Shown here in pieces: positions 33,668 through 40,741 of a DNA stretch of 40,741 nt. The stretch comes from Streptomycetaceae bacterium (GTDB taxonomy: Bacteria; Actinomycetota; Actinomycetes; Nanopelagicales; Nanopelagicaceae), in NCBI GenBank assembly GCA_027486075.1, contig JAIXPU010000022.1, forward strand, positions 1 to 40,741. The letters run 5' to 3'. Every line of letters starts with the position of its first letter. Positions within the stretch are counted from its first letter, which is position 1. The notes under the pieces were generated by a model, which was given only the letters and a program-made list of their open reading frames with translations, was not told where the DNA came from and made no database searches. Made by a program: the position numbers and the translations under genes.

Positions 33668-34405
33668 TTAATCCATAAAGTTCTCAAGGCCGAAGGTCAG
33701 CCCTGGATGTGAAGAAACTAGCCGAACGCCAAGAAGAACGCCCGGCATAAAGCCGACCCGATCAAGTGAATCGTGGCGGATTGTCAGAGTTTCACCAACG
33801 CCACCTAAAAGAACCTCTTGGTGAGCAATTAATCCACGTAAGCGCACGGAGTGAACAGGAATGCTGCCAACTGTTGCACCGCGTGCTCCGTCGAGTGACG
33901 TTGTTGTCGCATCTGGTGCAGGTGCAAGACCTGCCTCTTTACGCGCCTGTGACATCAGTTCGGCGGTACGAGCTGCAGTACCGGAAGGCGCATCCACTTT
34001 ATTGGGATGGTGGAGTTCAATAATTTCAGCAGATTCAAAGTATCTCGCTGCCTTGGCCGCAAACTCCATCATTAACACTGCGCCAATAGCAAAGTTCGGG
34101 GCAATCAGAACGCCCGACTTAGATGTAGAGAGAAGCGATTTAATCTTGGCAACGCGCGCATCATCAAAGCCAGTTGTTCCAATGACCGCATGAATATTGT
34201 GAGAGATAAGAAATTCAAGGTTGGCCATTACTGAATCTGGGGTTGTGAAATCAACGACGACCTGTGCGCCGGCGCTGACGAGTGCATCAAGTGAGTCGCC
34301 TAGATCAAGCTGTGCAACGAGTTCGAGGTCAGTTGCCTCGGACACTGCTTTAACAACTTCAGCGCCCATACGTCCGCGAGCACCGAGAACTCCGACTTTA
34401 ATCAT
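33668..34405 (-). CDS. dapB: 4-hydroxy-tetrahydrodipicolinate reductase
   Basis: DapB reduces dihydrodipicolinate in the lysine/diaminopimelate pathway. It is 245 aa. The nucleotide-binding loop GARGRMGAEV is at residues 8-17, VVDFTTPDS near 50, IGTTGF near 75, and the catalytic ELHHPNKVDAPSGTA near 130. ATG 34405 overlaps the M16 peptidase stop by four bases. The rpsO-pnp-M16-dapB order is typical of actinobacteria. Confidence 0.97.
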   Translation of the reverse strand: MIKVGVLGARGRMGAEVVKAVSEATDLELVAQLDLGDSLDALVSAGAQVVVDFTTPDSVMANLEFLISHNIHAVIGTTGFDDARVAKIKSLLSTSKSGVLIAPNFAIGAVLMMEFAAKAARYFESAEIIELHHPNKVDAPSGTAARTAELMSQARKEAGLAPAPDATTTSLDGARGATVGSIPVHSVRLRGLIAHQEVLLGGVGETLTIRHDSLDRVGFMPGVLLGVRLVSSHPGLTFGLENFMD

Positions 34406-35679
34406 CGCGCTAACACCTTCTCAAATTTAGATTCGATCTTAAATGGTCCAACAAGAGCAAGGGTAGGTGTTTTTACCAAGAACTCGCCAGCAATTTCGCG
34501 GATGTCTGTGGCGCTTACGCGTGAGATGGCCTTGAGGATGTCATCAAAGTCCATAACCTGTCCGTACACAATCTCATTCTTGCCGATACGGCTCATGCGT
34601 GAGCCGGAATCCTCTTGGCTTAAGACGAGCGAGCCACGCACTGCACCTTTGGCGCGTTCAATCTCTTCATGTGTCATGCCGTTATCTGCCACATCGGAAA
34701 GAACGCTGCGGATGATTTCAACAACTTCTATCGCCTTAGTTGGATTGCAGCCGGCATAGAAACCTAGAACTCCAGAGCCAGCAAACTGTTGTGCGTATGC
34801 GTAGACCGAATACGCCAGACCACGCTTCTCGCGAATCTCTTGGAAGAGTCGAGATGACATTCCACCACCAAGGGCCGCTGAGAGGACGCCCATGGCAAAG
34901 CGACGTTCATCTGCGCGAGCGACGCCTTCCATGCCATAGAACATATGGGCTTGTTCGCTCTTCTTATAGAGCAACCCAACGGATTGTTGCTTTGAATTCT
35001 TGACTGGTGTATTTGGACGCAGAACAGGTGCGCCAAGTTCATCGAGGAAGTTATCGCGAGAAAGTGCTTCTTCAACCATCGCAACTACTCGCTTATGTTT
35101 GATATTGCCTGCTACTGCGACCACCAAATCCTGAGGTAGGTACTTCTTCTTGTAGTAGTTAAAGACTGTGTTTCGTGACATCTCAGAGATTGACTTAACT
35201 GTTCCGAGAATAGGACGACCAATTGGAGTATCGCCGTAATAGGTATCGCTAAAGAGATCATGGACTAAGTCGCTGGGATCATCATCGCGCATGGCGATTT
35301 CTTCCAGGACAACTTTGCGTTCGGCATCAACATCGAGGGCTGTGACGATAGATGAGGTGATTAAGTCGCTGACAACATCGATTGCCATCGGTAAATCGGT
35401 ATCAATCACACGTGCATAAAAGCAGGTGTACTCCTTTGAGGTGAAGGCGTTCATCTCGCCTCCAACAGATTCAATGGAGGATGAGATTTCAAGTGCGGTG
35501 CGGCTGGTGGTGCCTTTAAAGAGGAGGTGCTCTAAAAAGTGAGAAGCACCGGCAGTTGCCGGTGCTTCATCACGAGAACCTACATTGACCCAGATACCCA
35601 CAGCGGCGCTACGTACCGACGGAACTTCTTCCGTGACGATACGTAAGCCACTTGAGTGAACTGATCTCTTTACTGACAT
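34402..35679 (-). CDS. M16-family zinc metallopeptidase (PepR/processing-peptidase-like)
   Basis: This is a 425 aa pitrilysin-family peptidase. The inverted zinc motif HXXEH is HFLEH at about residues 45-49, within GASHFLEHLLFKGT. The distal zinc ligand is the Glu in VLEEIAMRDDDP about 75 residues later. A second, inactive-like M16 domain follows, with FYGMEGVARADERRF and LGGGMSSRLFQEIREKRGLAYSVY. Bacterial members near pnp (PepR, YmxG) have uncertain substrates. The gene abuts the pnp stop and overlaps dapB by four bases. Confidence 0.93.
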   Translation of the reverse strand: MSVKRSVHSSGLRIVTEEVPSVRSAAVGIWVNVGSRDEAPATAGASHFLEHLLFKGTTSRTALEISSSIESVGGEMNAFTSKEYTCFYARVIDTDLPMAIDVVSDLITSSIVTALDVDAERKVVLEEIAMRDDDPSDLVHDLFSDTYYGDTPIGRPILGTVKSISEMSRNTVFNYYKKKYLPQDLVVAVAGNIKHKRVVAMVEEALSRDNFLDELGAPVLRPNTPVKNSKQQSVGLLYKKSEQAHMFYGMEGVARADERRFAMGVLSAALGGGMSSRLFQEIREKRGLAYSVYAYAQQFAGSGVLGFYAGCNPTKAIEVVEIIRSVLSDVADNGMTHEEIERAKGAVRGSLVLSQEDSGSRMSRIGKNEIVYGQVMDFDDILKAISRVSATDIREIAGEFLVKTPTLALVGPFKIESKFEKVLAR

Positions 35680-37881
35680 TTATTCAGCTGCTGGCGTTGT
35701 TCCATCTTCGAGAACCGGAACCAATGAGAGCTTGCCCTTTGGATCGATCTCACCGATTTCAACCTGGATCTTGTCGCCAACCTTCATGACATCTTCAAGG
35801 TTTTCAATGCGCTTGCCGCCGTGCATCTTACGAATCTGAGATACATGGAGCAGACCATCTTTACCTGGCATCAATGAAACAAATGCACCGAAGGTTGCAA
35901 GCTTTACGACAGTACCGAGGTAGCGCTCTCCCACTTCTGGCATCTGCGGATTAGCAATCGCGTTGATCTGAGCGCGTGCTGCTTCAGCTGAAGGTCCATC
36001 GGTTGCACCGATGTAGATGGTTCCATCATCTTCAATTGAGATATCTGCGCCAGTTTCATCTTGAATCTGGTTGATGATCTTGCCCTTAGGCCCGATGACT
36101 GCACCAATCTGATCTACTGGAATCTTTACAGAGATGATGCGAGGAGCGTATTGGCTCATCTCATCAGGTGTATCGATTGCTTCATTCATGACATCGAGAA
36201 TCGCAAGACGCGCTTCCTTTGCCTGGTGAAGTGCTCCAGCGAGAACTGATGCAGGAATACCGTCAAGCTTTGTATCAAGCTGTAGGGCGGTAATGAAATC
36301 CTTCGTACCTGCAACCTTAAAGTCCATATCTCCAAATGCATCTTCTGCACCGAGGATATCTGTGAGAGCAACGTATTCAACCTTGCCATCGACATCATCT
36401 GAGATAAGACCCATCGCAATACCTGCAACAGGAGCCTTAAGTGGCACACCTGCTTGGAGCATTGAAAGTGTTGAAGCACAGACAGATCCCATGGACGTTG
36501 ATCCATTTGAACCAAGGGCTTCAGAGACCTGACGGATTGCGTAAGGGAACTCTTCGCGAGTTGGAAGTACTGGAATAAGTGCGCGCTCTGCAAGAGCACC
36601 GTGGCCGATTTCGCGACGCTTTGGTGTACCTACACGACCTGTTTCACCAGTTGAATATGGTGGAAAGTTGTAGTTGTGCATGTAGCGCTTTGATGTTTCA
36701 GGGCTCATGGTGTCGAGCTGCTGCTCCATCTTGAGCATATTAAGAGTGGTAACTCCTAGAATCTGAGTCTCACCACGTTCGAAGATTGCTGAACCATGAA
36801 CGCGAGGAATAACCTCGACTTCAGCAGAGAGCGCACGAATATCGCGAAGTCCACGACCATCGATACGAATCTTGTCGCGAAGTACGCGCTGGCGAACTAG
36901 CTTCTTTGTCAGTGAGCGAAATGCTGCAGGGACTTCCTTTTCGCGGCCTTCGAAGGCTGCTGAAACGGATTCCTTTGTTACAGCTGAGATTTCGTCAATC
37001 TTAGTTTCACGCTCTTGCTTACCTGAGATTGTGAGCGCCTTAGCAAGGTCATCCTTGGCAGCCTTTTCAACTGCAGCGAATACATCGTCCTGGTAATCAA
37101 GGAACACTGGGAAATCTGCAGTTGGCTTTGCGGCGACTGCTGCAAGCTTTGACTGCGCTTCGCAGAGAATGCGAATAAATGGCTTAGCCGCATCAAGTCC
37201 CTGTGAAACGATCTCTTCTGTAGGAGCCTTAGCGCCGTCAGCAATAAGACCAATTGTGCGAGTTGTTGCTTCTGCTTCAACCATCATGATTGCAACATCG
37301 TCAGCTGTTACGCGACCTGCTACGACCATATCGAATACAGCGTTTTCTACCTGTGAATGGTTAGGGAATGCCACCCATTGACCATCGATAAGTGCAACGC
37401 GCACTCCACCAATTGGGCCAGAGAATGGGAGTCCAGCAAGCTGTGTTGACATTGAAGCTGCGTTAATTGCGATGACGTCATACATGTGGTCTGGATCCAG
37501 AGCCATCACTGTGACGACAATCTGAACTTCATTACGAAGTCCCTTAATAAATGATGGACGCAATGGACGGTCAATCAGACGGCAGGTAAGGATTGCCTCT
37601 TCTGATGGACGGCCTTCGCGACGGAAGAATGAACCAGGAATCTTGCCGATGGCGTACATCTTCTCTTCCACATCAACTGTGAGTGGGAAGAAGTCGAATT
37701 GATCCTTAGGTGTCTTTGATGCTGTAGTTGCTGAGAAGATCATTGTTTGATCATCTAGATACACAGCTGCAGCTCCTGCTGCTTGCTTTGCGAGGCGTCC
37801 TGTTTCGAACTTAATCTCGCGCTTTCCGAACTTCCCGTTATCGATAACGGCTACTGCTGTCTTTACGTCTTGACCCTCCAT
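35680..37881 (-). CDS. pnp: Polyribonucleotide nucleotidyltransferase (PNPase)
   Basis: PNPase degrades RNA 3' to 5' with phosphate and can add tails. It is 733 aa from ATG 37881, set by a very strong AAAGGAGGA three bases upstream; a longer open frame is spurious. Two RNase PH-like domains are separated by a helical region. The second contains PYSTGETGRVGTPKRREIGHGALAERAL. The KH domain has GPKGKIINQIQDETGADISI and the S1 domain GTVVKLATFGAFVSLMPG, then LLHVSQI. The 166-base leader folds like an Actino-pnp RNA. Confidence 0.97.
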   Translation of the reverse strand: MEGQDVKTAVAVIDNGKFGKREIKFETGRLAKQAAGAAAVYLDDQTMIFSATTASKTPKDQFDFFPLTVDVEEKMYAIGKIPGSFFRREGRPSEEAILTCRLIDRPLRPSFIKGLRNEVQIVVTVMALDPDHMYDVIAINAASMSTQLAGLPFSGPIGGVRVALIDGQWVAFPNHSQVENAVFDMVVAGRVTADDVAIMMVEAEATTRTIGLIADGAKAPTEEIVSQGLDAAKPFIRILCEAQSKLAAVAAKPTADFPVFLDYQDDVFAAVEKAAKDDLAKALTISGKQERETKIDEISAVTKESVSAAFEGREKEVPAAFRSLTKKLVRQRVLRDKIRIDGRGLRDIRALSAEVEVIPRVHGSAIFERGETQILGVTTLNMLKMEQQLDTMSPETSKRYMHNYNFPPYSTGETGRVGTPKRREIGHGALAERALIPVLPTREEFPYAIRQVSEALGSNGSTSMGSVCASTLSMLQAGVPLKAPVAGIAMGLISDDVDGKVEYVALTDILGAEDAFGDMDFKVAGTKDFITALQLDTKLDGIPASVLAGALHQAKEARLAILDVMNEAIDTPDEMSQYAPRIISVKIPVDQIGAVIGPKGKIINQIQDETGADISIEDDGTIYIGATDGPSAEAARAQINAIANPQMPEVGERYLGTVVKLATFGAFVSLMPGKDGLLHVSQIRKMHGGKRIENLEDVMKVGDKIQVEIGEIDPKGKLSLVPVLEDGTTPAAE

Positions 37882-37909
37882 GGGTCCTCCTTTGATTCGT
37901 GTTTGCAAT

Positions 37910-37936
37910 TCCAAGGCACGATTAAGAGACCTTGGA
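37910..37936 (-). promoter_or_regulatory. Hairpin in the pnp leader just before the ribosome binding site
   Basis: TCCAAGG (37910-37916) and CCTTGGA (37930-37936) are perfect complements of 7 bp around a 13-base loop. It lies between the Actino-pnp-like domain and AAAGGAGGA, and could be an RNase III target or a translation control element. Confidence 0.5.
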
Positions 37937-37939
37937 GCG

Positions 37940-38040
37940 GTAACTACACGCGAGGCGAAACAAATGAATCTTCGATCGAAGTTCACAGATGCTTACATCT
38001 GGAAACCACTACCGAGGACCAGATGTCACCCGGCGTGTAA
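37940..38040 (-). ncRNA. Actino-pnp-like structured RNA leader of pnp
   Basis: The minus-strand RNA has an outer stem TACACGC/GCGTGTA (38033-38039 with 37945-37951). Inside are an 8-bp stem ACATCTGG/CCAGATGT (38019-38026 with 37995-38002) and the palindrome CTTCGATCGAAG (37970-37981). Actino-pnp is a known conserved RNA motif in the 5' leaders of actinobacterial pnp genes; position and multi-stem form agree. CCAGATG can also pair with CATCTG downstream (37986-37991), an alternative fold. No covariance search was run. Confidence 0.7.
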
Positions 38041-38047
38041 TTTTTAA

Positions 38048-38317
38048 TTAGCGGCGAATACCGAGCTTTTCGATAATTACGCGATAACGGCTGATATCTG
38101 TCTTTGCGAGGTACTGAAGAATTCGGCGACGCTGACCTACGAGCAACAAGAGACCACGACGGTTGTGGTGGTCATGCGGGTTGGTCTGTAGGTGAGTTGT
38201 GATGTCTTCGATGCGACGTGACAATAAAGCGACCTGAGCTTCAGGGCTTCCTGTATCAGTAGCTGATGATCCGTACTTTGCAATGATTTCTTTCTTTACT
38301 TCTGGTGTTAACGCCAT
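38048..38317 (-). CDS. rpsO: 30S ribosomal protein S15
   Basis: S15 is a primary 16S rRNA-binding protein, 89 aa from ATG 38317, the exact usual length. MALTPEVKKEIIAKYG, then TDTGSPEAQVALLSRRIEDI and DHHNRRGLLLLVGQRRRILQYL are the family core. An in-frame ATG two codons earlier (38323) is an alternative. rpsO comes just before pnp, as in most bacteria. Its leader has two hairpins and may bind S15. Confidence 0.97.
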   Translation of the reverse strand: MALTPEVKKEIIAKYGSSATDTGSPEAQVALLSRRIEDITTHLQTNPHDHHNRRGLLLLVGQRRRILQYLAKTDISRYRVIIEKLGIRR

Positions 38318-38334
38318 TTTCATTTCTCATTTCT

Positions 38335-38387
38335 TGTGACGAATCACAGTTACTGTTCAAGAGGCTTCCCGGTTTGATTCACGGGAA
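38335..38387 (-). promoter_or_regulatory. Structured rpsO leader, candidate S15 autoregulatory site
   Basis: Hairpin 1 pairs TTCCCG with CGGGAA (38366-38387, 10-base loop). Hairpin 2 pairs TGTGA with TCACA around a TTCG loop (38335-38348). The loop of the first contains GAATC, complementary to GATTC in the second, so a kissing or pseudoknot fold is possible. S15 represses its own mRNA in several bacteria through varied leader structures. Confidence 0.5.
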
Positions 38388-38459
38388 ATCACTTTCTCGT
38401 TGGACAGCCCCAAGTTTACCTGTGGGGTGTGGATAAGCGAAATTGAGCCCTAAGTGAGG

Positions 38460-39347
38460 CTATTTTTCAGTTAATTCGCGGGCTTGGTCGCAATCTTTCT
38501 TCATCTGGACCAATAACTCATCCAAGCTATCAAATTTCAACGTTGGCCTTAAGTACCAGCCGAACTCAATAGAAGCGTTCTTGTCATAGAGATCAAGTCC
38601 TTCTTGGTCGAGTGCATATGCCTCAACTTGGCGACCACGGGCTCCTTCAAAAGTTGGATTAGTGCCAATAGAAATTGCAGCTGGCCAGAAGTTGATTCCA
38701 ACTGTCAGCCAACCAGCGTAAACACCATCTGCTGGAATTGTCTGTCCCTCGATCTTTCCAAGATTTGCAGTGGGATAACCGATTTCGCGACCGCGTTTTT
38801 CACCGTGCACAACAACTCCATCAAGGCGATGAGGACGAGATAAAAGAGAGCGAGCTTCCTCAACTTTTCCTTCAACAACAAGCGACCGAATGCGAGATGA
38901 GGAGATCACTGCAGAATCAGCTTTCAACTCCTGCACATCGACTGTGAAATTGTGCTCTTGCCCTGACTTAATGAGCGATTCAATGTTTCCTGCTGCCTTG
39001 TGGCCATAGGTAAAGTTTTTACCGACGATGACGGTGCTGGCATGAAGCTGTGCGACTAGAACAGATGCGACAAAGTCTTCTGGCGACATAGCTGCGAACT
39101 TCTCATTAAATTTGAGAACTGCAACCTGGTCAGCGTTATGAATCTTGAGCAGTTCTACGCGATCTGCCAGCGTAGTCAGCGCAGTTGGCACCTTGGTTGG
39201 CGCAAAGATTGTTGTTGGATGTGGGTCGAATGTCAGCGCGATGATTGAGCGGCCTGCCGCAATCTCTTTGGCACGGTTGAGTAGAACCTGGTGTCCTTTA
39301 TGGACGCCATCAAAGGTTCCGATAACTACGACGCTGGTATCGCTCAT
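38460..39347 (-). CDS. ribF: Bifunctional riboflavin kinase / FAD synthetase
   Basis: RibF converts riboflavin to FMN and FMN to FAD. From ATG 39347 it is 295 aa. The N-terminal adenylyltransferase domain has GTFDGVHKGHQVLL near residue 11 and TFDPHPTTIF. The C-terminal kinase domain has RGREIGYPTANL and ADGVYAGWL. GTG 39365 and TTG 39353 are other in-frame starts; GAGG sits seven bases before the TTG. It follows truB, a common actinobacterial order. Confidence 0.95.
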   Translation of the reverse strand: MSDTSVVVIGTFDGVHKGHQVLLNRAKEIAAGRSIIALTFDPHPTTIFAPTKVPTALTTLADRVELLKIHNADQVAVLKFNEKFAAMSPEDFVASVLVAQLHASTVIVGKNFTYGHKAAGNIESLIKSGQEHNFTVDVQELKADSAVISSSRIRSLVVEGKVEEARSLLSRPHRLDGVVVHGEKRGREIGYPTANLGKIEGQTIPADGVYAGWLTVGINFWPAAISIGTNPTFEGARGRQVEAYALDQEGLDLYDKNASIEFGWYLRPTLKFDSLDELLVQMKKDCDQARELTEK

Positions 39348-39365
39348 AAGCAAATCTTGCCTCAC

Positions 39366-40241
39366 CTAGTTCGCAGCCGCAAAGACAGCGATGGGTTTGG
39401 CTTTATCTCCTTCATCTTTTAAGAGCGCGATAAGTCGATTATCTGGAGACATCGCGGCGTTGATAACGGTATTTCCATTCTCTTTGAGCGGACGGCCAAA
39501 GGAGAGCTCTTGCACTTCTTCTAAAGTCAGTTCACGAGGAGTGAACGTAGTGCGAGCAACTTCAGCGAGATCTAAGGTTTTGAACTTCTGGGCTTTGAGA
39601 TCTTCAAAAGTAGTAGCCCCAACTTCTGTAAATCCGGCGACGCGGGTGCGGCGTAGCGCAGATAGATGTCCACCAACTCCTAACGCATCACCTAAATCGC
39701 GCGCGATTGCTCTGATAAATGTTCCAGCAGAACAGGTGACTTCAATGTCGACTTCGGTGGTCTTCTCAAGATGACGGATGGCGCGAATATCTAATTGAGT
39801 AATGGTTACTTCGCGCGCTGCCAATTCAAACTTCTCGCCAGCACGGACTCGGTCATAAGCACGCTCTCCCCCAACTTTGACAGCTGAGACAGAAGATGGG
39901 CGTTGGGCGATAGTGCCAATCATGTGCGAGAGAATCTTCTCGATATCCGCATCCGAAACAGCAGATGCATCGGCAGATGAAATCTCTTCACCTTCACTAT
40001 CGTCGGTCACGGTAGCGGCTCCAAGAACCACTGTTGCCTGATAAGCCTTATCGCCATCTGTGATGTACTGCAGCAAGCGAGTGCCGTTACCGAAACCAAG
40101 AACTAGAACACCGGTTGCCATGGGATCTAACGTTCCGGCATGTCCAACTTTGCGAGTACCAAGCGCCTTGCGAGCCACAGCAACAACATCGTGGCTGGTC
40201 ATTCCCCCAGCCTTATCTACAACTAGGAATCCATCGCTCAT
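39366..40241 (-). CDS. truB: tRNA pseudouridine(55) synthase
   Basis: TruB makes pseudouridine 55 in the T-loop of tRNA. It is 291 aa. The N-terminus is VDKAGGMTSHDVVAVARKALG, with the catalytic aspartate in GHAGTLDPMATGVLVLG (residues about 34-50). SAGTFIRAIARDLGDALG is the second core motif, and a C-terminal PUA-like domain follows. The ATG overlaps the rbfA stop by one base. Confidence 0.97.
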   Translation of the reverse strand: MSDGFLVVDKAGGMTSHDVVAVARKALGTRKVGHAGTLDPMATGVLVLGFGNGTRLLQYITDGDKAYQATVVLGAATVTDDSEGEEISSADASAVSDADIEKILSHMIGTIAQRPSSVSAVKVGGERAYDRVRAGEKFELAAREVTITQLDIRAIRHLEKTTEVDIEVTCSAGTFIRAIARDLGDALGVGGHLSALRRTRVAGFTEVGATTFEDLKAQKFKTLDLAEVARTTFTPRELTLEEVQELSFGRPLKENGNTVINAAMSPDNRLIALLKDEGDKAKPIAVFAAAN

Positions 40242-40681
40242 TAGTTATTGAATTTATCTTCGACTACACGGGCTGGCTTATAGGGATCTTCAACAACTGG
40301 CTTGGCATTTTCCCGAGCCTTAGCAACTTCAGCATCTAACTCGTGAACTCTCGCTAGCAGTGAATCGAGCGCCTTGGCTGATTCAGGTAGACCATCCAGA
40401 ATGAATTCAAGCGATGGAGTAATGCGGGTTCCGAGATCTTTACCGACTGCGCTTCGCAGAACGCCTTTAGCGGATTCTAGAGCTGCGGCAGTTGCTGCGC
40501 GTTCATCATCTCCACCAAGAACTGTGTAGAAGATTGAAGCGCTCTGCAGATCGCCAGTAACTCGCGCATCGGTAACAGTAACAAAGCCAAGACGTGGATC
40601 TTTGATCTTTGTCTCAAGCAGTTGTGCCACTACTACCTTGATGCGGTCTGCAACCTTCTGGCTGCGATGTGAATTTGCCAC
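40241..40681 (-). CDS. rbfA: 30S ribosome-binding factor A
   Basis: RbfA helps late 30S subunit assembly near the 5' end of 16S rRNA. It is 146 aa, starting at GTG 40681. It opens ANSHRSQKVADRIKVVVAQL and has KDPRLGFVTVTDARVTGDLQ and GTRITPSLEFILDG, the KH-like core. A charged tail of about 30 residues follows the core. It lies between infB and truB, the standard position. Confidence 0.96.
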   Translation of the reverse strand: MANSHRSQKVADRIKVVVAQLLETKIKDPRLGFVTVTDARVTGDLQSASIFYTVLGGDDERAATAAALESAKGVLRSAVGKDLGTRITPSLEFILDGLPESAKALDSLLARVHELDAEVAKARENAKPVVEDPYKPARVVEDKFNN

Positions 40682-40701
40682 GGTGATATCCGAAATCTGC
40701 G

Positions 40702-40741
40702 CTAAGCGCGCTTCTTTTCGCGCATCTCGTAGACCTGAATG
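40702..40741 (-). CDS. infB: Translation initiation factor IF-2, last 12 codons (partial)
   Basis: The minus strand reads IQVYEMREKKRA and a TAG stop, entering from the window edge. This matches the usual actinobacterial IF-2 ending (ETYEMREK-like). It lies 20 bases before rbfA, and infB-rbfA is a near-universal pair. Only the tail is visible. Confidence 0.75.
   Translation of the reverse strand, partial: IQVYEMREKKRA

Noticed and set aside
37882..37986. N-terminal extension of pnp into its leader
   Set aside because: The strong AAAGGAGGA and the conserved MEGQDVKTAVAVIDNGKFG opening fix the start at 37881; the upstream sequence is the structured leader.
1..40741. CRISPR arrays, insertion sequences, prophage or defence genes
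   Set aside because: No spaced direct repeats, transposase, integrase, restriction or toxin-antitoxin motifs were seen on either strand.

Overview
The window is a compact, gene-dense stretch of bacterial core chromosome. It holds 44 genes or gene fragments, 40 of them on the minus strand, with no mobile elements, CRISPR arrays, tRNA or rRNA. The gene content and order point to an actinobacterium: a DUF3046 gene near recA-recX, a ClgR-type regulator beside cinA and pgsA, HU with a long lysine/alanine-rich tail, an IclR regulator divergent from leuCD, mycoredoxin, ThyX, a SepIVA-like protein beside rnc/coaD, and an Actino-pnp-like RNA leader. The moderate GC content, very short spacers and many stop/start overlaps suggest a small-genome, low-GC lineage such as the freshwater acI group (Nanopelagicales). 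That placement is inference; no marker was compared by computation.

Layout, read in minus-strand transcription order from the right end. (1) infB (3' end only), rbfA, truB, ribF, rpsO, pnp, M16 peptidase, dapB and mycoredoxin form a translation/RNA-turnover cluster running into lysine synthesis. (2) azlCD on the plus strand is an amino-acid exporter pair. (3) thyX, dapA, rnj, ftsK, rodZ-like, rimO, pgsA, cinA, clgR, a tetR-type gene, a DUF3046 gene and an alpha/beta hydrolase form one long tight run. (4) A yaaA-like gene (plus) diverges from recA-recX across a LexA box. (5) The IclR/LtbR-type gene (plus) diverges from leuC-leuD. (6) hup, plsC, gpsA and ddl follow. (7) A stand-alone Lrp/AsnC effector domain (plus) diverges from thiL, and rpmB (plus) converges on thiL. 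(8) recG, rsmD, coaD, the SepIVA-like gene, yceD, rpmF, rnc, smc and ftsY lead into amt and the first codons of a PII gene at the left edge.

The genes are mostly housekeeping: protein synthesis and ribosome maturation, RNA decay (RNase III, RNase J, PNPase), chromosome handling (SMC, FtsK, HU, RecA, RecG), lipid and wall precursors (PlsC, GpsA, PgsA, Ddl, DapA, DapB) and nitrogen uptake (Amt, PII).

The less ordinary signals are regulatory. They are a pnp leader with mutually exclusive hairpins, a hup leader that can bury its own Shine-Dalgarno sequence, a structured rpsO leader, GlnR-like boxes before amt, a LexA box between recA and a yaaA-like gene, a probably leaderless LtbR-type gene, a terminator built into the end of thiL, and two overlapping genes (rnc, recX) with no ordinary start codon. 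I found no clearly new multi-gene system.
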